Origin: Stropharia rugosoannulata
Lineage: Eukaryota > Basidiomycota > Agaricomycetes > Agaricales > Strophariaceae
DNA: 64,000 nt
Direction: 5' to 3'
NCBI GenBank assembly: GCA_028532985.1
Contig: JANCIK010000013.1
Coordinates: 2,108,001 to 2,172,000, forward strand
Part shown: piece after piece, positions 7,910 through 19,010 of the stretch
Layout of the letters: each line of letters starts with the position of its first letter
How positions within the stretch are numbered: position 1 is the first letter of the stretch
Made by a program: the position numbers and the translations under genes
The notes under the pieces: generated by a model
The model's input: only the letters and a program-made list of their open reading frames with translations
Databases searched by the model: none
What the model was told of the DNA's origin: nothing

Positions 7910-10138
7910 ATGCCTTCACACTTCTCAGATGTACCAGATTCTGGGGGGGATTCAACTGCTGCTTATTTGCCTGACTTGGACACTGATGACTCTGATGCAC
8001 CAACTGCACCTGCTTCGGCAGGACCAGCACCATCTGACTCGTCATCTGATGACGAACACGATGCACCTACTCCCAACTCGCAGAAACCGACCACTAGTGC
8101 GAAATCGTCGAGTTTACCAATGTGCTCAACTCAGCTCAATTCGCATTCTGGGAAATCGCATGTGCATTCCGGTCCAACTGCTGGTCCCAGCAAGTCGAGT
8201 CAAGTACCATCGGATAGGGCGTCGAAAGACAAGTCTGACAGTACCACACCCAAGTTGGAGTCATCGCATCGCATTCCGCAATCGTCGAAAACACCAACAT
8301 GCTCAACTCGACGAGATCAGCATTCTGCTCCAAATGTGCCCCAACTGCCTCGTACTGTCGCACCTCCCATTCCTGTGGAACCCAAAGTCGTTGCTGAGCC
8401 TCTGAGACGCACTACACGTGAATCTCGACCTCCTGGTGAATGGTGGAAAGTCAAACCTGCTGCTGTGCCCCTCCGCCTTCTACGCCGCCTTCTGAGACTG
8501 ATGACCTCGATAATGACGAACTCGACAGTTACACTGTTGATGAAGGCTTGGAAGAGGTTCAGTTTGCTGGTGCTGCTACTGTGTCAGATCCCAAGAACTA
8601 CAAGCAGGCACTCAAGGGCGACGACGCAGACAGATGGCGAGATGCAGCCAATGCAGAGTACAACACACTGCTGCAGAACAACACTTGGGAAATTGTCGAC
8701 TTGCCACCTGGTGCAAAGGCAATTGGTTCTGGTTGGGTCTTCAAGGTCAAGCATCATGCAGATGGCACTGTGGAGCGTTACAAGGCTCGTATCGTCGCAA
8801 AGGGCTATAGTCAACGTCCTGGAGTCGATTACACTGAAGTCTTTGCTCCCACCTTCCGTCCAGCAACCTTGCGCATGATACTGGCTATTGCAGCTGCAGA
8901 GGACCTTGAGCTACGTTCTGTGGACATCTCGTCTGCATTCACCAATGGTGACTTGGATGAGGACATCTATATGCTGCAACCTGAGGGATTTCACGAAGGC
9001 GCACCAAACAAGGTCTGCAAGCTGCGCAAGTCACTTTACGGTCTCAAGCAATCAGCTAGGCAGTGGAACACGGTTACACTCTGTTCTCACTGATATGGGT
9101 TTCAAGCGTGTGGAAGCAGACAGGTCAGTGTACATCTACTCAGATGGCACAGTTCACATTTTCGTGCCCATCTACATTGACGACATCACATTTGCGTCCA
9201 AATCGACTGTGTCCATTGACTGTCCTGTGAAGCAACTCAGTGAACGATTCAAATGCAGGGATCTTGGTGCTACGGAGTTTCTACTAGGTGTTGGCATTAC
9301 CAGGGATTGCAGCAAACGCAAGATTTCGCTTCACCAGCGCCAGTTCATTCTGGACATGCTTGAACGTTACAGTATGCAAGATGCAATTCCTGTCACCACT
9401 CCCATGTCAGCTGGCACCGTCCTCACTCGTGCAATGGCACCTAGCAGTTCTGACGACATTGAGTTCATGCGAAATGTTCCCTACCTCAGCGCCATCGGTT
9501 CCCTTCAGTATCTCGCCACAATGACACGTCCTGACATCGCACACACTGTGTCCTATCTCGCACGCTTCAACAGCAATCCTGGACCGCAGCACTGGACAGC
9601 AGTCAAACACTTGTTCAAGTATCTGAAAGGAACACTTGAGTACAAGTTGGTTTACTCTGGTTCACTTGGTACAGATCTGTTCACAACTTACTGTGATGCT
9701 GCACACGGCGATTGCAAGGACACTGGACGCTCTACAGGTGGATATGTCGTTCTTATGGCTGGTGGTGCAATTAGCTGGTCTAGCAAGTTGCAGAGCATTG
9801 TGACACTCTCTACCACTGAAGCTGAGTTTGTTGCTGCGGTTGAGGCTGGCAAGGAGATCTCCTGGATGCGCAACATTCTGCGCGAGTTTGGCTTTACGAT
9901 TCCGGTTCCCTCCACACTGCACATTGACAACCAGTCTGCTATCAGTGTATCGAAGAACCCAGAGCACCACGGACGTATGAAGCACCTCGACCTTCGCTTT
10001 TACTGGCTACGCCACGCTGTACAGAACAGAGTCATTACACCCTCGTTTATACCCACAACACAACAGGTGGCTGACATTCTCACCAAACCGCTCTCAGCAG
10101 TTAAAGTAGATTACTGTCGCTCTCACATGGGAGTTTGA
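7910..10138 (+). pseudogene. pol: E1 pol C-part: linker, RT and RNase H
   Basis: An acidic Ser/Asp-rich linker (SDSSSDDEHD) leads into a copia RT (RVT_2). Visible landmarks are GSGWVFKVK, VDISSAFTNGD with the first catalytic Asp, and YIDD at 9173-9184. RNase H follows with YCDAAHG, STTEAEF and HIDNQS, ending ADILTKPL...MGV and TGA at 10136-10138. Lesions are one C short near 8468 and a shift near 9071 just after GLKQSARQW. From about 9075 to the stop the frame is open, and E1 alone reads Arg (CGC) at the site that is TGA elsewhere. YIDD replaces the commoner copia YVDD. Confidence 0.88.
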
Positions 10139-10177
10139 CCATAGTGTATATACTGTAGTATAGAGACTGCCTTGGTC

Positions 10178-10186
10178 ACGGGGGAG
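10178..10186 (+). other. polypurine tract, E1
   Basis: ACGGGGGAG abuts the 3' LTR, the expected plus-strand primer site. It is conserved before every complete internal-to-3'-LTR junction in the array and absent before the solo LTR at 4638. Confidence 0.8.
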
Positions 10187-10390
10187 TGTTAGATTACATA
10201 GGATTGGACTGACCATCAGCAGTAGATTAGATATCGCGTACTATATTTAGTACGCTCCATATATAGTTAATCTCGCTTATGGCAGTATATAAGGCATGTA
10301 CTAGTGTAGATGCCTCTTAATCTCTTACCACCATCATCTCTGTGTGAGTTAGGTTCGCTCTCTGCACCTGTAAGCAGTCTGCTTTCAACA
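10187..10390 (+). repeat. E1 3' LTR (type A)
   Basis: This 204-bp LTR carries the type-A bases (TTACATAGG, ATCGCGTAC, GGTTCGCT, CTGCACC). It is followed by ctaag, as at the solo LTR. Confidence 0.95.
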
Positions 10391-10781
10391 CTAAGGGCCC
10401 TGGCTGCTTTGCATGCCCTGGCTGCCTTAGGATCTCTAAGGCTGTGCCAGGGAGATACAAAGCCCCTGGGGACAAAAGTCATTTTCCTGATGTCGACTTG
10501 CATGGACCAGTAGTTGGACCGAAATGCACATGTGATTTCCCAACATGCAAATTAGCCAGAGTTGAGCACTTTGGTAAACTCGATGATTTCACACCAGTGG
10601 TCGGTTTATGCAAGTTGGGAGTAGGTGCATCGTGTTCGTCGTCAGATGACGAGTCAGATGGTGCTAGTCCTGCTGAAGGAGGTGCAGTTGGTGTGTCTGA
10701 GTCATCAGTATCCAAGTCAGGCAAATAGGCAGCAGTTGAATCCCCTGCAGAATCTGGCACATCTGAGAAGTGTGAAGGCAT
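10391..10781. repeat. array spacer 2
   Basis: This 391-bp block appears identical by eye to spacer 1: DNA-element end, inverted old linker, ggcat. Confidence 0.9.
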
Positions 10782-10985
10782 TGTTAGATTACATGGATTG
10801 GACTTGACCATCAGCAGTAGATTAGATATTGTGTACTATATTTAGTATGCTCCATATATAGTTAATCTCGCTTATGGTAGTATATAAGGCATGTACTAGT
10901 GTAGATGCCTCTTAATCTCTTACCACCACCATCTCTGTGTGAGTTAGGTTTGCTCTCTGCGCCTGTAAGCAGTCTGCTTTCAACA
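10782..10985 (+). repeat. E2 5' LTR (type B)
   Basis: 204 bp with type-B diagnostic bases, preceded by ggcat and followed by the tRNA-Met PBS. Confidence 0.95.
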
Positions 10986-11703
10986 GGTTATGAGCCCTGT
11001 GCTCTAAGCATCCTACTCATCACTTCTCTACTGTCCTTTCTCCACTGAGTGGCTTGGTACTTAACCTAACACTCATTGTCGTTTGTTTTGCCTCGTTTTC
11101 TCGTGAGCACGACTGCCACGTCACGACCATCGTTCTGGTACCACCTGCGTTACACCAGCTTGCACGGTTATCGAGCAATCTGCCTCTTTTGGATTTAGGT
11201 CAATAGCACTCTCTTGGTGTTCACCAGAGACTTTGCTCCCCGGGCTTCCCTGATTGTCAAAACACGTGGTTCTTTCGAGCACCTCATCGTTACACATGTC
11301 CCTCGTCACTTGCCCACTCACAGGTCGTCACAATCAGCCGTTCACTCGCAATTCACTGTTCTTCACCAGAGTGCTCAACTCTGTCCAATTGACACTCTGA
11401 AACAGTATTGCTCACTGCACTAGCACATTGTCACTGTCGTTCGCACAACTCGATCACACACGTTCCGCATCGTTGAACTATACCTTCATTCAATCTCGTG
11501 TCAATCAGTTCACTGCTGCTCGTGGAATTGACGTTTTACTGCAAGTGCTCAACTCGGCCTAATTGTGATACTGCAAGTGTCCTGTCCACTGCTTGTGCAT
11601 TTCAGCCCAGCTCGCCTCGCAAGTTCGCCACATCGTTTGCGCCATTCTCAGCTACCACCTCATACCACTTCATGTCTATCACCACTTTGCTTCACCTGCA
11701 ACC

Positions 11704-12102
11704 ATGAGTTTCTTTGCAACACCTCAGTTTGACAAACTGAGCACTGCCAACTACCAACTCTGGTCTTGCAACATGAAAGCATGGTTACACTCTCAGGAGC
11801 TATGGCGTCTGGTTACAGGTGAATGCAAGCGTCCTGTGCTCTCTCTTATGCCGTCTATGGCTGAGATCGAGGCACACAACACATGGACAAGCAAGTCAAC
11901 TGCTGCTGCTGGCTACATCCACAGTCATGTTCAGAATGAGCTCAAATCACACTTGGCTCACATTCTGCATGACCCAGTTAGCATGTGGTCAACTCTGGCA
12001 GCTGTTGGTTCAATGGCACAGTCTGCTTTGCCCCCAGCAGAGGAGATGTCACAAATTGTCGAGTATGCAGGTTTTGCGTCTGCACTTGCTACATACAGGT
12101 GA
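11704..12102 (+). pseudogene. gag: E2 gag, prematurely ended
   Basis: A 132-residue capsid frame ends at the shared TGA that follows the 4-nt insertion. The C run before AGCAGAGG has five bases, so the capsid frame is otherwise kept. No zinc knuckle. Confidence 0.83.
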
Positions 12103-13461
12103 CGCACAAGGCAATGATTTCGACTGGCTTGCAGATACAGGTGCAACTAGCCATATGACGACTCATCAAGACTGGATTGTGGAGTACAAACCTCACTGTG
12201 TCCCAATTCGTCTTGCAGATGATTCTATCGTCTACTCTGAGGGTGTTAGCAATGTGGTGTTCCATCCAGTCATCAATGGCAAGAAAGCGGACGCTGTAGT
12301 CATCAAACGTGTTCTGCACGTCCCCAAGTTGCGCAACAATCTGCTTGCATGTCTGTACCTCACCAAGCGCTCTGGCATCCTGATTGAGATCGATGCAAAG
12401 AAGATGTACTTCAACTGCTCTGGCAAGACCATCTTCACTGCAACTATCAATGCATTGCACTCTGCCATTCTAGATGGTCTCACTCATCCCATTTGCAAAT
12501 CTGCATGCTCTGCTTCATCGTCATCCACTCTACCCTCAATGCAGAGCTCTGGCATTGTCGTTGCGGACATCATAGCCATGCACACATCAACAAGCTGCTC
12601 TCCAAGGATCTGGTCACTGGCATGCTCGTAACGTCGAAAGAGCAGCCAGATCTGATTTGCGAACCATGCTTAGCTGGCAAGATGACATCTGGCACATTTC
12701 CGAGCTCAACTCGCAAATCGACGAAACCACTTGAATTGGTGCATTCTGACTTGCATGGTCCGCTCTCAGTGCCTACGCCTGAGGGACATCGCTACTGGAT
12801 CACATTCATCGACGACTGCACTCACCTGCATGCTGTCATGTTCCTAAAGCGCAAGTCAGATGCATTCGATGCATTCAAGGTGTACAAGGCATATGCAGAG
12901 AATCAGCTAAACACGAAAATCAAGGCAATGCAGGATGACAAGGCTGGTGAATACATGTCAAACAAGTTCATACAGTTTATGGAGCAATGCAGCATTCACA
13001 GGCGCCACAGCACACGCAATTGGCCTTAGCAGAATGGTGTTGCTGAGCGTGCCAACTGCACTATTGCTGAGCACGTCACTGCAATGCTTGTAGAGGCAAA
13101 GCTCCCACTCTCGTTTTGGCTACTTGCAGTGTTTGCTTACATTCACGTGTGGAACAGGCTACCTACGTCGTCTCTGACTGACTCTGTGCCCTACACTGCA
13201 TGGCATGGCAAGAAACCCGATATGAGCCATCTCCGTGTTTTTGGTTGTGCTGCGTACGTCTTTGTGCAGAGAGACAAACGCAAGTCACTGCAACCACACA
13301 TTGAGAAGTGCATTTTCGTCGGTTATCCTACAGGCTACAAAGGCTGGCAGTTCTACAATCCGTCCACTAAGAAGTATGTGATCTCGGAACGTGCTATCTT
13401 TGACGAACGCAGTTTTCCTGGTTTGAAGGTCACTTCACCAATCAACTTGTTTCCAAAGGGC
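12098..13461 (+). pseudogene. pol: E2 protease-integrase, broken
   Basis: Protease is open to the short C run at 12533-12535. Integrase is then open in the next frame to the shared TAG at 13027-13029. After the stop, the integrase C-part is open through VISERAIFDERSFPG, one of three units (E2, E3, E7) that keep the G at that site. HSDL, DDKAGEY and NGVAER are all present. Confidence 0.85.
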
Positions 13462-15687
13462 ATGCCTTCACACTTCTCAGATGTACCAGATTCTGGGGGG
13501 GATTCAACTGCTGCTTATTTGCCTGACTTGGACACTGATGACTCTGATGCACCAACTGCACCTGCTTCGCAGGACCAGCACCATCTGACTCGTCATCTGA
13601 TGACGAACACGATGCACCTACTCCCAACTCGCAGAAACCGACCACTAGTGCGAAATCGCCGAGTTTACCAATGTGCTCAACTCAGCTCAATTCGCATTCT
13701 GGGAAATCGCATGTGCATTCCGGTCCAACTGCTGGTCCCAGCAAGTCGAGTCAAGTACCATCGGATAGGGCGTCGAAAGACAAGTCTGACAGTACCACAC
13801 CCAAGTTGGAGTCATCGCATCGCATTCCGCAATCGCCGAAAACACCAACATGCTCAACTCGACGAGATCAGCATTCTGCTCCAAATGTGCCCCAACTGCC
13901 TCGTACTGTCGCACCTCCCATTCCTGTGGAACCCAAAGTCGTTGCTGAGCCTCTGAGACGCACTACACGTGAATCTCGACCTCCTGGTGAATGGTGGAAA
14001 GTCAAACCTGCTGCTGTGCCCTCCCGCCTTCTACGCCGCCTTCTGAGACTGATGACCTCGATAATGACGAACTCGACAGTTACACTGTTGATGAAGGCTT
14101 GGAAGAGGTTCAGTTTGCTGGTGCTGCTACTGTGTCAGATCCCAAGAACTACAAGCAGGCACTCAAGGGCGACGACGCAGACAGATGGCGAGATGCAGCC
14201 AATGCAGAGTACAACACACTGCTGCAGAACAACACTTGGGAAATTGTCGACTTGCCACCTGGTGCAAAGGCAATTGGTTCTGGTTGGGTCTTCAAGGTCA
14301 AGCATCATGCAGATGGCACTGTGGAGCGTTACAAGGCTCGTATCGTCGCAAAGGGCTATAGTCAACGTCCTGGAGTCGATTACACTGAAGTCTTTGCTCC
14401 CACCTTCCGTCCAGCAACCTTGCGCATGATACTGGCTATTGCAGCTGCAGAGGACCTTGAGCTACGTTCTGTGGACATCTCGTCTGCATTCACCAATGGT
14501 GACTTGGATGAGGACATCTATATGCTGCAACCTGAGGGATTTCACGAAGGCGCACCAAACAAGGTCTGCAAGCTGCGCAAGTCACTTTACGGTCTCAAGC
14601 AATCAGCTAGGCAGTGGAACACGAAGTTACACTCTGTTCTCACTGATATGGGTTTCAAGCGTGTGGAAGCAGACAGGTCAGTGTACATCTACTCAGATGG
14701 CACAGTTCACATTTTCGTGCCCATCTACATTGACGACATCACATTTGCGTCCAAATCGACTGTGTCCATTGACTGTCCTGTGAAGCAACTCAGTGAACGA
14801 TTCAAATGCAGGGATCTTGGTGCTACGGAGTTTCTACTAGGTGTTGGCATTACCAGGATTGCAGCAAACGCAAGATTTCGCTTCACCAGCGCCAGTTCAT
14901 TCTGGACATGCTTGAACGTTACAGTATGCAAGATGCAATTCCTGTCACCACTCCCATGTCAGCTGGCACCGTCCTCACTCGTGCAATGGCACCTAGCAGT
15001 TCTGACGACATTGAGTTCATGCGAAATGTTCCCTACCTCAGCGCCATCGGTTCCTTCAGTATCTCGCCACAATGACACGTCCTGACATTGCACACACTGT
15101 GTCTTACCTCGCATGATTTAACAGCAATCCTGGACCGCAGCACTGGACAGCAGTCAAGCACTTGTTCAAGTATCTGAAAGGAACACTTGAGTACAAGTTT
15201 GTTTACTCTGGTTCGCTTGGTACAGATCTGTTCACAACTTACTGTGATGCTGCACACGGCGATTGCAAGGACACTGGACGCCTACAGGTGGATATGTCGT
15301 TCTTATGGCTGGTGGTGCAATTAGCTGGTCTAGCAAGTTGCAGAGCATTGTGACACTCTCTACCACTGAAGCTGAGTTTGTTGCTGCGGTTGAGGCTGGC
15401 AAGGAGATCTCCTGGATGCGCAACATTCTGCGCGAGTTTGGCTTTACGATTCCGGTTCCCTCCACACTGCACATTGACAACCAGTCTGCTATCAGTGTAT
15501 CAAGAACCCAGAGCACCACGGACGTATGAAGCACCTCGACCTTCGCTTTTACTGGCTACGCCACGCTGTACAGAACAGAGTCATTACACCCTCGTTTATA
15601 CCCACAACACAACAGGTGGCTGACATTCTCACCAAACCGCTCTCAGCAGTTAAAGTAGATTACTGTCGCTCTCACATGGGAGTTTGA
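13462..15687 (+). pseudogene. pol: E2 linker-RT-RNase H, broken
   Basis: Lesions in order: a private 1-nt loss in the linker near 13569, one C short near 14020, 1-nt losses near 14856 and 15053, TGA at 15114-15116, a 2-nt loss near 15281 (shared with E3, E9, E10), and a 1-nt loss near 15501 (shared with E7). RT is open from about 14022 to 14855, including YIDD. Confidence 0.87.
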
Positions 15688-15735
15688 CCATAGTGTATAT
15701 ACTGTAGTATAGAGACTGCCTTGGTCACGGGGGAG

Positions 15736-15939
15736 TGTTAGATTACATAGGATTGGACTGACCATCAGCAGTAGATTAGATATCGCGTACTATATTTAGT
15801 ACGCTCCATATATAGTTAATCTCGCTTATGGCAGTATATAAGGCATGTACTAGTGTAGATGCCTCTTAATCTCTTACCACCATCATCTCTGTGTGAGTTA
15901 GGTTCGCTCTCTGCACCTGTAAGCAGTCTGCTTTCAACA
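15736..15939 (+). repeat. E2 3' LTR (type A)
   Basis: 204 bp, type-A bases, polypurine tract at left, ctaag at right. Confidence 0.95.
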
Positions 15940-16330
15940 CTAAGGGCCCTGGCTGCTTTGCATGCCCTGGCTGCCTTAGGATCTCTAAGGCTGTGCCAGG
16001 GAGATACAAAGCCCCTGGGGACAAAAGTCATTTTCCTGATGTCGACTTGCATGGACCAGTAGTTGGACCGAAATGCACATGTGATTTCCCAACATGCAAA
16101 TTAGCCAGAGTTGAGCACTTTGGTAAACTCGATGATTTCACACCAGTGGTCGGTTTATGCAAGTTGGGAGTAGGTGCATCGTGTTCGCTGTCAGATGACG
16201 AGTCAGATGGTGCTAGTCCTGCTGAAGGAGGTGCAGTTGGTGTGTCTGAGTCATCAGTATCCAAGTCAGGCAAATAGGCAGCAGTTGAATCCCCTGCAGA
16301 ATCTGGCACATCTGAGAAGTGTGAAGGCAT
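15940..16330. repeat. array spacer 3
   Basis: 391 bp. It carries GTTCGCTGTCAG (about 16184-16195) where most spacers have GTTCGTCGTCAG, a variant shared with spacer 4. Confidence 0.9.
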
Positions 16331-16534
16331 TGTTAGATTACATGGATTGGACTTGACCATCAGCAGTAGATTAGATATTGTGTACTATATTTAGTATGCT
16401 CCATATATAGTTAATCTCGCTTATGGTAGTATATAAGGCATGTACTAGTGTAGATGCCTCTTAATCTCTTACCACCACCATCTCTGTGTGAGTTAGGTTT
16501 GCTCTCTGCGCCTGTAAGCAGTCTGCTTTCAACA
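16331..16534 (+). repeat. E3 5' LTR (type B)
   Basis: 204 bp with type-B diagnostic bases. Confidence 0.95.
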
Positions 16535-17251
16535 GGTTATGAGCCCTGTGCTCTAAGCATCCTACTCATCACTTCTCTACTGTCCTTTCTCCACTGAGTG
16601 GCTTGGTACTTAACCTAACACTCATTGTCGTTTGTTTTGCCTCGTTTTCTCGTGAGCACGACTGCCACGTCACGACCATCGCTCTGGTACCACCTGCGTT
16701 ACACCAGCTTGCACGGTTATCGAGCAATCTGCCTCTTTTGGATTTAGGTCAATAGCACTCTCTTGGTGTTCACCAGAGACTTTGCTCCCGGGCTTCCCTG
16801 ATTGTCAAAACACGTGGTTCTTTCTGAGCACCTCATCGTTACACATGTCCCTCGTCACTTGCCCACTCACAGGTCGTCACAATCAGCCGTTCACTCGCAA
16901 TTCACTGTTCTTCACCAGAGTGCTCAACTCTGTCCAATTGACACTCTGAAACAGTATTGCTCACTGCACTAGCACATTGTCACTGTCGCTCGCACAACTC
17001 GATCACACACGTTCCGCATCGTTGAACTATACCTTCATTCAATCTCGTGTCAATCAGTTCACTGCTGCTCGTGGAATTGACGCTTTACTGCAAGTGCTCA
17101 ACTCGCCTAATTGTGATACTGCAAGTGTCCTGTCCACTGCTTGTGCATTTCAGCCCAGCTCGCCTCGCAAGTTCGCCACATCGTTTGCGCCATTCTCAGC
17201 TACCACCTCATACCACTTCATGTCTATCACCACTTTGCTTCACCTGCAACC

Positions 17252-17650
17252 ATGAGTTTCTTTGCAACACCTCAGTTTGACAAACTGAGCACTGCCAACT
17301 ACCAACTCTGGTCTTGCAACATGAAAGCATGGTTACACTCTCAGGAGCTATGGCGTCTGGTTACAGGTGAATGCAAGCGTCCTGTGCTCTCTCTTATGCC
17401 GTCTATGGCTGAGATCGAGGCACACAACACATGGACAAGCAAGTCAACTGCTGCTGCTGGCTACATCCACAGTCATGTTCAGAATGAGCTCAAATCACAC
17501 TTGGCTCACATTCTGCATGACCCAGTTAGCATGTGGTCAACTCTGGCAGCTGTTGGTTCAATGGCACAGTCTGCTTTGCCCCCAGCAGAGGAGATGTCAC
17601 AAATTGTCGAGTATGCAGGTTTTGCGTCTGCACTTGCTACATACAGGTGA
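17252..17650 (+). pseudogene. gag: E3 gag, prematurely ended
   Basis: A 132-residue capsid frame with the shared 4-nt insertion and TGA. No zinc knuckle. Confidence 0.83.
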
Positions 17651-19010
17651 CGCACAAGGCAATGATTTCGACTGGCTTGCAGATACAGGTGCAACTAGCC
17701 ATATGACGACTCATCAAGACTGGATTGTGGAGTACAAACCTCACTGTGTCCCAATTCGTCTTGCAGATGATTCTATCGTCTACTCTGAGGGTGTTAGCAA
17801 TGTGGTGTTCCATCCAGTCATCAATGGCAAGAAAGCGGACGCTGTAGTCATCAAACGTGTTCTGCACGTCCCCAAGTTGCGCAACAATCTGCTTGCATGT
17901 CTGTACCTCACCAAGCGCTCTGGCATCCTGATTGAGATCGATGCAAAGAAGATGTACTTCAACTGCTCTGGCAAGACCATCTTCACTGCAACTATCAATG
18001 CATTGCACTCTGCCATTCTAGATGGTCTCACTCATCCCATTTGCAAATCTGCATGCTCTGCTTCATCGTCATCCACTCTACCCCTCAATGCAGAGCTCTG
18101 GCATTGTCGTTGCGGACATCATAGCCATGCACACATCAACAAGCTGCTCTCCAAGGATCTGGTCACTGGCATGCTCGTAACGCCGAAAGAGCAGCCAGAT
18201 CTGATTTGCGAACCATGCTTAGCTGGCAAGATGACATCTGGCACATTTCCGAGCTCAACTCGCAAATCGACGAAACCACTTGAATTGGTGCATTCTGACT
18301 TGCATGGTCCGCTCTCAGTGCCTACGCCTGAGGGACATCGCTACTGGATCACATTCATCGACGACTGCACTCACCTGCATGCTGTCATGTTCCTAAAGCG
18401 CAAGTCAGATGCATTCGATGCATTCAAGGTGTACAAGGCATATGCAGAGAATCAGCTAAACACGAAAATCAAGGCAATGCAGGATGACAAGGCTGGTGAA
18501 TACATGTCAAACAAGTTCATACAGTTTATGGAGCAATGCAGCATTCACAGGCGCCACAGCACACGCAATTGGCCTTAGCAGAATGGTGTTGCTGAGCGTG
18601 CCAACTGCACTATTGCTGAGCACGTCACTGCAATGCTTGTAGAGGCAAAGCTCCCACTCTCGTTTTGGCGACTTGCAGTGTTTGCTTACATTCACGTGTG
18701 GAACAGGCTACCTACGCTGTCTCTGACTGACTCTGTGCCCTACACTGCATGGCATGGCAAGAAACCCGATATGAGCCATCTCCGTGTTTTTGGTTGTGCT
18801 GCGTACGTCTTTGTGCAGAGAGACAAACGCAAGTCACTGCAACCACACATTGAGAAGTGCATTTTCGTCGGTTATCCTACAGGCTACAAAGGCTGGCAGT
18901 TCTACAATCCGTCCACTAAGAAGTATGTGATCTCGGAACGTGCTATCTTTGACGAACGCAGTTTTCCTGGTTTGAAGGTCACTTCACCAATCAACTTGTT
19001 TCCAAAGGGC
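17646..19010 (+). pseudogene. pol: E3 protease-integrase, one internal stop
   Basis: The CCCC run near 18081 is intact, so protease through integrase reads without a shift to the shared TAG at 18576-18578. After the TAG the integrase C-part is open and continues into the linker. A TCG-to-CTG change near 18717 gives Ser to Leu. The TAG replaces Gln just before NGVAER, upstream of the catalytic Glu, so no complete integrase core can be made without readthrough. Confidence 0.87.

Larger units (their letters stand above)
5233..10390 (+). mobile_element. E1: Ty1/copia element, first unit of the array
   Basis: The order is 5' LTR type B, primer-binding site, leader, gag, protease, integrase, linker, RT, RNase H, polypurine tract, 3' LTR type A. 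Integrase before RT places it in Ty1/copia (Pseudoviridae-like). E1 is the most divergent unit: it keeps an Arg codon where the other nine have TGA before RNase H, and its leader differs from E2-E10 (about 5528-5540). It also has private lesions in integrase. Edge units of tandem arrays often escape homogenisation. Confidence 0.95.
10782..15939 (+). mobile_element. E2: Ty1/copia element
   Basis: It has the same architecture as E1, with PBS from 10986, leader to 11703 and PPT ending at 15735. It carries the TGA before RNase H that E1 lacks. Confidence 0.95.

Noticed and set aside
5233..10390. Array elements as recent independent insertions
   Set aside because: Each lacks its own target duplication, their 5' and 3' LTRs are of different fixed types, and the flanks are identical in every unit.
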